A stretch of DNA of 64,000 nucleotides from Casuarius casuarius (taxonomy: Eukaryota > Chordata > Aves > Casuariiformes > Casuariidae), in NCBI GenBank assembly GCA_003342895.1, contig PTFA01000087.1:3081641-3145640 (forward strand). Reading direction: 5' to 3'. Below the pieces are notes generated by a model. The model searched no databases. It saw only the letters and a list, made by a program, of their open reading frames with translations, and was not told where the DNA came from. Both the position numbers and the translations under genes were made by a program. This document shows, piece by piece, positions 24,282 through 35,635 of the stretch. Position 1 is the first letter of the stretch. Each line of letters opens with the position of its first letter.

Positions 24282-24659
24282 ATCAAAACCTCACGTTACA
24301 TCTTAAAGGCTTCACTAAAATACAAGTGAATTCCCAAAAGAAAACCAGCTCGAAACAGATCTTCACTCTGAGGAATTTACCTGAAACATTTTCTAAACAT
24401 AAGCAACACAGCTGATGAATAGGGAAGGTGAAACCATTTCAAAATATTCAGTTTCTTCAAGAGCAGCTCAGCTGGTATCTGATACAACGGAAAGATGAAA
24501 TGCTTATTCCCCAGCAGTACTACCCAGCTACGGCTTGTCACACGGATAAATGCAAGAGCCAGAACGAGCACAGATATTCTTACCTTATTTAGCCAGACAC
24601 AGTGGCCATGAATGTCCCAGCTATACTCCATATCAGTCATAATTATCTTCATGCATTTA

Positions 24660-24860
24660 AGGATGCGAGCGACTGTGGCATGGAGCTGAGGCTGAGCGCG
24701 GTGGCCCCAGCAGCTCGGCGCGGTGCCGTCAGGGCTCCTCCGCACCAGCCGCTGCGCGGAGAGGTTAAGCAGAGGCAGATCTCCTCATCCAACCAAAGAC
24801 AGCGGAGAACGTGGCACCGGGGTGGGAGAACGTGGCACCATGGGAAGCAAAGCTGTGAAG
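24660..24860. other. CpG-rich patch with a short direct repeat
   Basis: CpGs cluster at 24665-24770 (several GCGC/CGCG steps), followed by a 15-bp direct repeat, copies at 24804-24818 and 24825-24839 (period 21). It lies inside intron 2, so it could be an intragenic regulatory element; function not shown. Confidence 0.5.
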
Positions 24861-27800
24861 AGGCGTTCCTCACAGGCGGAAAGCAGCTCCTCCAGGGAAT
24901 TAACACATCAAAGCCTGTGAGGAGCAACCTTTCTTCTAACCCGAGCCTGGAGAGCTCCACCACGAGGACAGCGATGTGCCCAGCACACAAATCCTAGACA
25001 ACAAGATCATTCCCACATGCCCAGGCTCCTGTCTGCGATGGCTAGTGGTTCATTTGTTCCCTTCATTAACTAATTTCCTCTCCAGGGCTAACCTGTCAGA
25101 CAAGACGGACGGACCCGGTGACTTTGGACATTTGCTGCTCACCACCCTGCACCTCATGCGCAATGGCCATCAGAGTAGAGCACTGGACGGGGGTCCCTGC
25201 CCCAGTCCATCAGGGTCAAATACACCCAAACACAGACATCCAGGGGTGGCCCACAATCCGGACTCCTTCATCCAGCCCCCCGGGGAGTCTTGATAACTCA
25301 TATGACCAAAACAGGTCAGAAAAGCCATTACAGCAAGGCACGGAGCCGGGCTGGCTCGGGCAGGAGTAAGCAGGTGAGCTGCGCTACCGTGCAAACCTGA
25401 CCGGGGCAAAAGCAGCCCCACGCACACCGAAGCTGCCCATCTCCCCAAGTGCTCGTCTCATCTCTCTCTGAAGAGCCTTCCCGGTGAGAACAATTCTACA
25501 CCTCCCTTGTCTGTGGAAATAATTCAAGTTAAAAACACAAAAAAGAGAGATTCTGACCCCACTGCCTGATTGCAAGATAAACAGGAGGGAATTTTCTTCT
25601 CTTGATAGGCTATTAATTTTAAAAGCTGGAAGAATACATTTAATTCGCATGCAGGTGCCAAGAATAAGAGGGGAAAAAAGTTAACTAAACAGTCTCAAAT
25701 CTCACATGCGGCTTGTCTCCGTTTATGTTATACTTAAGAATCATTTAATCCAACCATAACAACCAACTTCTTTGTCCTCACATTTAAGTTGCAATTTCTC
25801 CAGGAACAGCAGCATCATTACTAATTACTAGTATTTTTGACCTCAATGCCTCACTCCCAGAGTCCTACGCTTACCTGAAAAAGCACAGCTTTTATTAACA
25901 AACCAAGATGTTTACAACTCATACTGATGGATAAAAATCTTGAAAATATGAGCGTTAAAGAACCCAGAACAAAAAAATGAAGCGAAAGAGGAACAGAAGC
26001 AGCATTCTTTAAACCAGACTCACGTATTTTGGATTGCAAACCATGGTTTTCAAATGCTCTGCCACCCTGCCGTTGGGGCTGCTCTATAACCAGAACAGAT
26101 GCTATATGTTCCAGAACTGGAGCGCACAGATTTTTCTTACTGCCAATGAATTCATCCAAGATGCATGAAGATGCCAAGCCAAGAAGCATTATAAATTAAT
26201 CCCAATTAACTTCCAATATTAAGAACACTCCAGTCTGGACAACCATATTTAGCAAGAAAGAGGGTCCTGTGTTTCAAGAAAATTTAGAGTTAGATCTCCC
26301 GTGAACAGAAAGGATAGCTGGGAGACAGTTTATGATGACAGACTTAAATGGCATCACAAGGCTCCTTTCAAATTATGACTGGAGGAAGGATTCGAAACAG
26401 GTGCTTGGTGGTAAACACCTATGTGCCACACATCTCCATAAAGACGTTTCACTAGCTAAGCTCAACATAAGCGCAAGCTGAGCCAAAGAAAAGTACTGTA
26501 CGCCCACGCTGTGAGAATCAAACAACAAACTTTGGTTTGAAGACAAGATTTTTCCATGAATAAAAAATATGAAATGATTTCTGGCTAACCAAACCACTTC
26601 CACCACATGGGAACTGCTCTGTCTTCAAAATAGGCCAATATATCTCTAAGATTACAAGCTATGTTTACCCAGCCAGGAAAACTTCTCTCTGAAATATCTC
26701 TTCTTATTAACTCTCATTAGTCCCAGCCACTCTCTGGGAGAATTAACTCACTGAAGAAATGTCAAAATCTGAAGCCGATTTGTGAGAGGGCAGATCCGTC
26801 ATTCACAATAGCTACACTCTGGATTCAACCGGCCATTACAGGTACCACAACTCAAATAAACTAGCAGCTTCGGATCAGCTGAAAACCTACTCCAAGTAAC
26901 CTCTGGAGACCATTAAAGTTTGTTGCGTTTTAAAGCTCTCACATTCAACATATAATGCTACGGATAGTCACTTCTTAAGCGAAAACCACAGTTTCATTTG
27001 TTGATCATGCATGTTTTAAAGGAAAAGTATTATCCTGGCTCTTTTGTTCAGGAACCCACCACAATAGCTCGACAAGGACCCACATCTGAAAGTTCAGATC
27101 AGGAGCGTGGGGAAGCTGCCTGTGAAGGCTGGGAAGGGATTCGCCACCCGCTGTACCCTCCGCCCTCCTCTTTAACAAGACACAGTTGGTTTCATCTTTC
27201 TGGGAAAGCTGTTGCATAAGACGTGAAAAAAAAAAATAGCACTGTCAAGAAAAATAATAACCAGAAAGAAAACTGTCTCTTGTTTGTCTCAACTGAAGAA
27301 AAACTGTACATTCATGGCTAGCAGCAAGTTTTTTAAGAATTATTCTTCCACAGATCAATCTATCAACTTCCAGCTGAACACAATAGGGCTGCGTTGGTCT
27401 TGCAAAATGCAGAACTTGATTAAAATGGTCTTGTTACTGGTGCTAATGTTACAGATTACTTGTAAATTGTCTGTATTCAACCCAGAAGCTACATTTTTTA
27501 CAGAGTACAGCTCATGCTTTATAAAAGTACACATGAGAAGACATTAAACTTTCTGTTGATCAGAAGGAAACGTGAAAAACGCTAATACCTTGGAATAGTT
27601 ATGATCTGCCTATGGATTTCAGGGCCGATCTTCATTTCTGTTTCCCCACTGAAAGCACGCAGTCCCAACACTTTTCAACTTAGGGAGGGCCTCAGTCCTC
27701 TTCCAGACTTTGAACACATGGCCTTGTTTCTAATTTTAATCACAGCATTCATTTGCCATCAGCTTGCACAAGGAGACATGCAGGGTTTCAGCTACACAGA

Positions 27801-28184
27801 GATGATTTTTTAGCTGTATGAAAATGAGGAAAAACACCACAAAAACTGCTAGAAATGGCATGTTTTAGTTAAACTCACTTATCTGTGCAACAGAAAGCTC
27901 CATTTACAACTCCTCTGAGTTGCCCAGTGGGGACCACCTGGTCACGCCACTGGGAAGGGCTCGGCCAGCTGTTTGGGCACCCTGCATGCACGCTGGTGTC
28001 ACGTGGCCATCTGGCACCCACCAGCTGAAACACCACCATGAGATGTTTTAACTCTTTGGCCCTTTGTGAGTGCTTACGTAGTCTTTTTAAACACCTGCCA
28101 TGCAAACCGCGTAGAGGAGAAAGGAAGTGGTCCCTAAGAACCAAAACAGTGACACAAGACAGTCAATTCTGACACAGCAAAATT

Positions 28185-28232
28185 GAATACTCTGCCCCAT
28201 TTTACAGAAGTGAGAAAGTTTGGGAGGCTGCT
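28185..28232 (-). repeat. Short MIR-like fragment
   Basis: The phrase 'ctgccccattttacagaag' followed by 'tgagaaa' matches the reverse complement of the conserved MIR tail region. Too short for firm assignment. Confidence 0.35.
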
Positions 28233-31081
28233 GTCAAAACCTTTCCCTGACTAGGGCATCAGCAGTTTCCCTTCAGGATGGATTTTTTGTGTGTGACACA
28301 TTGTTTGGCAGCTGTGAACAGTATTTTTGTTTTCCTCTGAGACGTCAGAGACTTGGCTAGAGCTTCGGATGGGATGTCATGCGCTGGTTCTAGTGGTTTT
28401 GAATAGGCTGTTTGATGTAACTTGTTCACAAGTGGAGGATTAAACTGATTTCAAATGAGGGAGTCATCTTCCCTTCCTTTGTAGGATAGGTGTTATTACA
28501 GAAAGCCTTTCTTAGAATCACCTGGGCACCTCACCCAACACCTCCTGTGCTCAGACAGGGACCTGCAATATTGGTAATTCCTTTAAATCTCATGATCCTT
28601 GCCTGTAGCACACTACGGACTGTAACATTCAGTCTCTCGTACTAGGGCTTTTAAAGACACCACAGATATAATTAGGGGAATAATGAAGAATAATTTGAGG
28701 GATGAGAAGTATAGATGGAATAGATATGTCATCTTTTGTACACAAAGCCTGTACATTCTTTTCAGTGATCAGGAGTCACTAAAATCAGTAACACAGAGCA
28801 CTTCTTCCAAATTCAGCTCTCAGCCCTAAGGAAAACCATTACTATCTCATTGCCATTTGGTGATCTATGTCAAAGGACTCTGAAGGATTTTGTTCCAGTT
28901 CCTAGCAAGCAGGTACCCTCAAATCACACATTCATCGCTACCAGGGGCAATAACTGGCCAGACACTGCAGCCTGAAGCAACAACCAAGCCATACCGCCAG
29001 GCCCTGTCGCTCCAGAATAACACGTACAGTAGATCAGCCTCACTAAGTGTGGACTACTGATGTCTGTGCAACTCATGGGGATTATTTTATTTTCCAAGGC
29101 TATCTGGCATATGAACATTTATTTATTTCTAAAGCCCATACTTGCACAAAATCTATTATGCCCCTTGATTTCTGTTCCACGCAGACCAGAGCCTACTTAC
29201 AGTGATGTTCAGTGCTGTATGTTACAGAGCAAAGAAATGCTGATGGTAGCAGGAACTCTGTGCTTTAAAGATATGACTGTAACATTGCTCCCACATCCTC
29301 CTCCTGATCTTAATGTTTTCTGCCATGCTTTGACAGAGCGGGTGAGATCCAAATCCCACTGGAGTCAGTGGAAAAGCTCCCATTCGCTTCATTAAATTTC
29401 AGGCATTTTCAGTTGAGTAGAGTAAAGCAATGTTCTCCCCTTGACACCCTTCTGCAAGAGAGCACATCCCCTGGTAATTCAGGTCCCTGTCTTTTCTCAC
29501 AGAGGCTGCACGCAGCCTGCATGCCACTAGATGGCACGTCAGGTCAGAGAGAAGCAATTTTGGTTTGACATGAAGGGTGACATTCTTAGGGTGCAGGTTT
29601 TCCAAACATTGCCTCTAATTCTGCCCCAGTCCGACGCTGTAGGGTGCCCATGACAGAAGTGCACTGTGCTGGGGTGTCATACACTGTAAGTGAGGATTGC
29701 CAGCAGCAGGAGGGGCACTGCTTCTCCTTACCACCACCCCAACCTCCACGCATGTGATCCCGCAGTTGCTCTTGCCCTGGGTCTGGCAGACAGGTAGCCA
29801 CAAAGCCAGGTCAACCTGCCGACCTGGTGAAGAATCAACTATAAAGCAGAAATAAAAAAGTTTTCTGCCAGATCAGCTACAGCCACAGGATCACTGAACC
29901 CTTTTCCAAGGTCGAGTGCAGCAGAAGACAACCATGACCTCCCTCTCTGACAGCAGCCTGCAGTAACAACACATTTCATGTTACACAGACCCACCGCAGT
30001 TGGACCTTTCCTGGATCAGACCCGTGGTTTGTCATATCTGGTATCTCAACTTCAGCAGCACACTATTATCTTGGCCAATGCCAAGTGTGTCAGAGGAAGG
30101 CATGGGGACACTGCTGTCAACAGACTTGGCAAAATCTAAAGACGTGCACACCGGCAGCTTTCACTCTGATTTTTAATAGTTACAGATTGACTTAAACCCT
30201 GAAGCATGATATTCCAAAACAAGTCTTAACTTCCATTGCTAGAGCTTCCCTGAAATTTGTGCACACCTGCACCACCAGAGGAACGCAAATTCGGCCACAA
30301 ATCACAAGCACAAGGACTCGTCTTTGGACCTGCTGGGAAGTTGCCAGCCATAGGGCACCTGGAGGCAAAAACAGCGGGTCCTTCAAAAATGAAGCTGTAA
30401 CTTACCTTCTGCTGAGCACAAATTTTTCCTTCTCAGTGTTCTCTTCAGAGAGACTCCACCCTTGAATAATATTTAATTTGGGGGGGAAACCAAGGCTCAG
30501 GGAAAGAACAGCCTTTTCGGGCATGTTTTGGTGTATTTTTAAAGCAAGGATGATGAAAACTGAGAGATTCTCAAGCACAGAAAATGAAAATTTGATTTGG
30601 TTCCCAGGTTAAAGGGATGCTGAGTTTATACCACTCACTTCTATTATAAGTGAGATAGGAAGGCCAGTAACAACAGTAGCACTTGTAGAAAATGTTCTGT
30701 CAAAAATCCTTTTCAAAGAACAGTTCAGTCAAAACAACTTTTTCCTGTTCAAGTGCCTGATTCCTATAAAAATGTCCTTCCCCCGCCTCAGAGATGAAAC
30801 TCCCATTACTGAACACTTTTTCCTCACCCAAATGAGGCACAGTGGTACATCAAAGGAAGCGCAGGCCAATGTCTTGCATCAGGTATCTGAACTACAGCTT
30901 TTCTGAGACCCCACAGCAGCATCTCCATATCAAAATTTCTTCCCTTTGGCTCTTTGATACCTACTGTAAAATTTCAAATTGCCTGCATAAAATACACCCC
31001 ACCTTGTCTGAGCCAGCTGGGTTTACATGCAAATAAAACAAGAAGCCAGTGCTTTACGGGTGAAACAAGGTGCCACCGTAC

Positions 31082-31287
31082 CATTTGACTCTGGAGCCAC
31101 TCGATCAGAGCCTCTGCCGTCGAATCTGGGACCTGGCATCGCAGCCCTTCTCTTTCATCCGCCTCCATCATCTCCAGCAGGCCTCGCAGATCCTCCACCA
31201 GATGCAGCGCTCGCAGGCCCCCCATGAAGGGCGAGGTGGGGGACTGGCAGTCAAATATGCCATTGGAATACTCCAGCGCCTTCGAAC
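31082..31287 (-). CDS. PPFIBP1: PPFIBP1 coding exon 2
   Basis: 206 nt, phase 1 in and phase 0 out. Completes Gly22 and encodes residues 23-90, from SKALEYSNGIFDCQSP to TAEALIEWLQSQM. This is the highly conserved N-terminal block before the coiled coil, including LRALHLVEDLRGLLEMME. Acceptor ..GACGCAG|GTTCG; donor CAAATG|GTACGG. Differences from the human protein as remembered are conservative (for example Ala for Thr after LLEMME, Ile for Val in EALIEW). Confidence 0.97.
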
Positions 31288-33384
31288 CTGCGTCGAGCGA
31301 AACCACACAGAATAAATCACAGAGCAAACAGATAAATACACAGTAATATGAGCAAGCTTTAGACATCCTACGCATCTTTTCCTACCGATACAGATTTATC
31401 TTAACCGAACTTAGAGCTGGTCCTGGATGCTGCCTCTTCTCCACCCTGGGTGGTTGCTATATACAACACCACAATTCAGAGAAAAGTGATCCTTTGCCGA
31501 CACATATTTGGAGTTCTACTTCCAACAGCTTTAATGCACAGGAACCCCACAGGGAAGAAGATGGGCTGATGGGACAGAGGAGTCACACACCACAGCAACG
31601 CCAAAGAGTTCAAGGCAATGGCTGGGCTCCCGCTCCCAAGGGTATCAGAGGCTGAAAATAATGTGGAGGAAACATGCTCTGCTGCTGATGCTTTGGGTCA
31701 CCCTGTAGCACTTGCATGACCCGAGTTAGATACTAATCGTTTCCAGAGGAAATTTTGCTCAGCATCTTTTTTCACAGAAATATGTGACACTGCTCTAAGG
31801 CCTTGGAAAATTTTTGAAAGAATAAAGAAACATAAGAAGATAAATAGACTAAATCACTTTTACAAGCACAAAATTTTAAAAAAAGTTTGATATGGAAGTG
31901 CTGACATTTGCATGCTAATATAGAAAAAAATCTTATTTGCATAAACTCACACTATGTATGTTTGACCTACATTAAAACTTGCTCTATGTGAAGTAAGGAA
32001 GGAAACTGCAAATTCAGGATTAAGGCTGATTTAAAGTAACCTAGCTAATTCCAACTAGAATTTCAGCATGTTGATTTGTGACCTTAATACTGTAATGCCT
32101 AGGCACAATGAGACATATTAATGACAGAACATTAGCTTTTGTACCGTCAACTTTTGGAAATTACAGAGATATGCCGTATATGCACTTCCACAAACCTTCA
32201 TTCATCTCATCTGGCAAGACAAAAAAAGAATGCAAGTATTCTGCTAGTTCCCTTTGAAAAAAAATAAAAAGAGAAAAATTCCCACAGAAGCGAAGGAGTT
32301 GATATCCCTTTGTTATATTACTTTGTAAGTCTGTAAAGACACATGGGTAAATTAAGTCTGTGTTGACTTAAATATCCCAACAGCACATTTTGTTTTTATA
32401 TTAAACCTCATACTGCCATAACCAACTTAGGCTCTCAAAAATACAGATACATGATCTGATCCAAATACTAATATCTACTTATGGAAATTTCTAAAGTAAC
32501 AGCTTATATGTATTTTTAGAGATCATTATGATCCAACTGAATCCACTTTACATCTGCGCCTGCTATGTGTCCTTAATATCTTCAGGAAAACTGCAGAGAA
32601 AAGTTGTCCAAGCGAAGCACGCACTGTTCGGCTTTTTTTTTTTTCTTAAAGGAAATTATTTTAAGTGGAACTATTAAAGACTTTATAACTATGTTGCTAT
32701 CCTTGCAGGATATTTTTTTCAGTTTGGATAGCTGTTTGCATAGCTCTGCTAGAATAAGACTAAACTATTAACTTCTTGCTGCTTTGCTGCTCTGTGCTGT
32801 GTATTTATGTTATTTTCCAGCTCACTAGACTCAACTTAAAAAGCGGAAATTGTATACTTCATGATCCCTCTCCTTAGTCCACTTAAAATTTACAGGTCCT
32901 TATAAAAAACACTATAAGGCAGGTTCAACCCGAATGTCTGGACCTATAACATTCCAACTTTGGGGGAAAAAAAAGAAGAAAATTCAATTCATGTTTTAAC
33001 TCTTCAGAGTTGATAGAAGTACAGAGTAGCCAGGATTAGACAAACTTTCTCTTCCAGCCATGCAGCTGCTCTTTTAATGCATCCATCCTGGTTTGAAACA
33101 TGCCTAGTCCTCAGCTTTCGTGATGCTGCATGCACTAGCTGAACTGCATCATTCAGCCTTTTTGAGTAGCATTTTGATAGCAGGTGGAAGAAAAACTAAA
33201 ACCATTGTCTGTGGGTGAGGGTTTGTGCAACCCCCCACTCCGTTTGCTTGCAAGCCCCGCGCTGTAAGGGGAGACGCTACACACAATCACAAGCACATTC
33301 CCTCCTCAGGCTGTACTTCCGCCCTCCAGACATGAAAAAGGAGGACTGAAGCCGTTAAATGAACAAACCGCCCCGAGTTTTTAC
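31288..33384 (-). other. PPFIBP1 intron 1 (between coding exons 1 and 2)
   Basis: 2.1 kb, A+T-rich and repeat-poor. Contains two octamer motifs 29 bp apart (31906-31913 and 31935-31942) and a T run at about 32632-32644. Confidence 0.85.
31906..31942. promoter_or_regulatory. Paired POU-octamer motifs
   Basis: Two perfect ATTTGCAT octamers (31906-31913, 31935-31942); the first runs straight into GCTAAT, a homeodomain-like half site. They sit in an A+T-rich intronic stretch close to the first coding exon. Binding by POU factors is inferred from the motif alone. Confidence 0.3.
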
Positions 33385-33448
33385 CTGCTATAATGCCATC
33401 CATCTGCTCCAAAGCGGCAGCCAGCATGTCACTTGCATCACTCATCAT
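33385..33448 (-). CDS. PPFIBP1: PPFIBP1 coding exon 1 (start codon exon)
   Basis: Encodes residues 1-21 plus the first base of Gly22 (MMSDASDMLAAALEQMDGII then AG). Two ATGs lie side by side; I chose the upstream one at 33448 because the vertebrate protein begins MMSD. The donor reads GCAG|GTAAAAA and leaves phase 1. Just upstream, a pyrimidine-rich stretch ending in TATAG (acceptor AG at 33478-33477) would make the full exon 33385-33476 with 28 nt of 5' UTR. That implies at least one further upstream non-coding exon, which I could not locate. Confidence 0.96.
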
Positions 33449-33476
33449 CTTCTCTCTTCTCAAGGACGATCACCAG
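33449..33476 (-). other. PPFIBP1: Probable 5' UTR part of coding exon 1
   Basis: On the minus strand this 28-nt purine-rich leader runs from a candidate splice acceptor (GATATAG|CTGGTG) to the ATG, ending in AGAGAGAAG before the start codon. The 3' splice site is inferred from the preceding T-rich tract; the alternative is that transcription simply runs through from a nearby promoter. Confidence 0.5.
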
Positions 33477-35324
33477 CTATATCATAAGCAGTAACAAAAC
33501 ACCAGCAGTGGGAGGTGGATCCAGAGCCTCAGGTCTGCAAATCAGTCTGCAACAGAAAATTTCATTTCACTGTGTGGTCTCTGAATTCAGACAGGGCAGT
33601 CTCTGGACCAGTAACAGACTGGGGTTGCTTGCTGACCACAAGCAAGACTTCGAGATGTTCGTCACCAGGCATGAACGGACATTTTGAAGTACCACCTTAA
33701 TAAGCCAGTTCCTACTTTTGGTCAGCCTGTGACCTGCTCTGCCTGCAAGTCCCTACACTGAAGGGCATCCCACAGAGCACTTCGGAGGACCCAAACAGCA
33801 CTCCTGAGAAGCTCACATAGAAGACGCAAGGCCTCCTGCCCCTAAAGGTAGCTGCAGCTAGCTGCAGCTCCACAATAACACAAGTGTCTTTCCTTTATAT
33901 TTGTCCTCCCCAACAATCTCTTGGTATAGAAGAAGAGGAGTCTGAATTATTGCCCAAGATTCCTGGATGCCTGATAATCCAAAAGTCCTGGGTATATTGC
34001 CATTTGCCTACAGGCCAGGTATCTAAAATGTCGAGGACTCACTGGACGCAGCATATACTCCCAGGGGAGTATTTCTAGTAGAGTCTGGAAAAGCTAACCT
34101 GCCTGACATGCTGCCCGAGCAGGTGAACCAGCAGTTTTTAAATCCTGATGGGCTATAAAAAGAAAGCACTCTTACAAGTTAAGCACATGCTTAAGCACTT
34201 TGCTGAACTGGAGCTGCAGAGGTCAGGGACGTAACCTCTGCTTCCACTCCGGCACAGTGGACGCACAAGCCATTGAAATAGTCCAGATTGTCATGGCTTT
34301 ACTCTAGGACACACGAGACTGCTACAAATATAGATACGGAACAAAGCTAAACAAAAACCAGGAAGGAAAACTCGCTTTAACCTTTTGCATACCCTGCTAT
34401 TTGGTTGTGTATTAGCTCACACGGCTGCTGACATTTGCTCCAACAGAAGCAATTAAGAAAGTTGTTCATGGTATCTCTGGCATAAGTTCTGGCATAAAGT
34501 CTACTAAAAACCAAACCAAAACAACAAAAAATCCCAAATGTTATAAACTGAATTTTCCTTCCCATAGGCCGCCTTTCTGGTTTGACCCAGCTGATAGGTA
34601 GCTCTTACTGGAGGCTGCCAGCTAGCTCTGCTGAAATGCTATCCTTAAAAGGCCAACGAGCATTTCATCCTCTATATCAAAACTTTCACTACATGAAGTG
34701 GATCCAAACCCTAAGGCAACTTTTGAATGATGCCACAAAGACTCCTCAACATAATGGCACATGCCTTGTTTTATTATTTAGTTGCCAGAATTAGAAAAAA
34801 CAAAAGAATTTTGAGAGGTGAAAATACCTATGTGAATGTGTCGCGAATCTATAAAAAAGAAGTAGCACCATAATTAAAGACTTCCAACCTTCAAGGAGGC
34901 ATCCCCAGATTTTAAACACAATCTGAACAACAAACTTCCAGCACTATAACACCTGCCATAATATGCAGCTCCCGCAAGATATTTGGTCTGGTGCCTACAC
35001 GTGTGATAAAAATGAGTAGAAAACTCAGTTTTTGCAAACACATTCACCTACACAATTCTGAAGACAGTCTTGTCCTTTCTCTTCCAGATTTCCCAGCTCT
35101 GATAACCAGGTCCTGCTGAAGTCTAGCAAACACGGATGCCTATGACCACAGAGTGTAAATGACCTACATGAGATTTATTTCTGAAGGCAAAGAGCACAAA
35201 GAGAAACCCCAGGACTGCTGCTGCCCTAGACAAAAGGCTGATTCCACACAGCTGTAAGTGGAAAAGGGCTAACAAAGCAAAGCACCACCCAGATGTGCAA
35301 CATCCAGTTAGTGAATGGGAACTG
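33477..35324. other. Non-coding, upstream of the start-codon exon
   Basis: Most likely the intron between a distal 5' UTR exon and coding exon 1. One old dispersed-repeat-like phrase near 34160-34210; otherwise nothing recognised. Open frames here show no known domain. Confidence 0.7.
34160..34215 (+). repeat. Ancient sauropsid dispersed-repeat fragment
   Basis: The string around 'agttaagcacatgcttaagc' followed by 'actttgctgaac' is one I recognise from very old interspersed repeats in reptile and bird genomes; the family name is not certain. Similar phrases occur near 54880-54960. Confidence 0.4.
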
Positions 35325-35635
35325 GCAGTGCCCATGATCTTCTCAATGTGCACAAACATCTGATTGGAGGGAGAAAAGAAAATGGAGCCAGACTCTTCCC
35401 AGCGGCACCCAGGGACAAGACAAGAGGCAAACTGAAATACAGCAAATTCCACTTAAACATGAAAAAAACATTTTTACTGTGAGGGTGGTCAAGCACTGGA
35501 ATGGGTTGCCCTTGTGGAGCCCTCACCCTTGCAGCCATTCAAAACCCAACTGGCCACGGTCCTGAGCAGCTTGTAGGTGACCCTTTTTTGAGCAGGGGGC
35601 TGGACTGGAGACCTCCAGAGGTCGCAATCCTGCGA
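35325..35635 (+). mobile_element. CR1 LINE 3' end
   Basis: Non-LTR retrotransposon fragment in plus orientation. The sequence matches, with decay, the end of CR1 ORF2 and its 3' region: a 'gccagactcttcccagcggc' stretch, then 'actgtgagggtggtcaagca', then 'ggactggagacctccagagg'. The terminal palindromic GACCTCCAGAGGTC hallmark is nearly intact. 5' truncated as is usual for CR1; no coding capacity left. Confidence 0.88.

Larger units (their letters stand above)
19242..31081 (-). other. PPFIBP1 intron 2 (largest intron in the window)
   Basis: About 11.8 kb. Contains two MIR-like remnants (about 21768-21898 and 28185-28232), a CpG-rich patch (about 24660-24860), a poly(A) run (about 24261-24281) and an old-repeat-like phrase near 29340-29400. 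I saw no coding exon on either strand. Confidence 0.8.
515..33448 (-). other. PPFIBP1: PPFIBP1 (liprin-beta-1), 5' coding part of the gene
   Basis: Gene span from the start codon to the last exon in the window. Eleven exons with GT/AG borders and matching phases join into 400 uninterrupted codons whose residues follow vertebrate liprin-beta-1 almost without gaps, from MMSDASDMLAAALEQMDGII to the Ser/Pro linker ending near FNMNVHEE. Known role of the family: a cytoplasmic scaffold that pairs with liprin-alpha and joins cortical complexes at the cell edge (ELKS, LL5-beta, KIF21A, KANK). The coiled coil covers roughly residues 95-345. Human liprin-beta-1 is about 1010 residues, so some 40 percent is present; the three SAM domains are off the low-coordinate end. 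No frameshift or stop breaks the frame, so the gene looks intact. PPFIBP2 is the only serious alternative and fits worse by residue identity. Confidence 0.97.

Noticed and set aside
24602..24997. 131-residue open frame on the plus strand (and 113 on the minus)
   Set aside because: Low-complexity composition, caused by a CpG-rich patch with a direct repeat inside an intron; no known domain.
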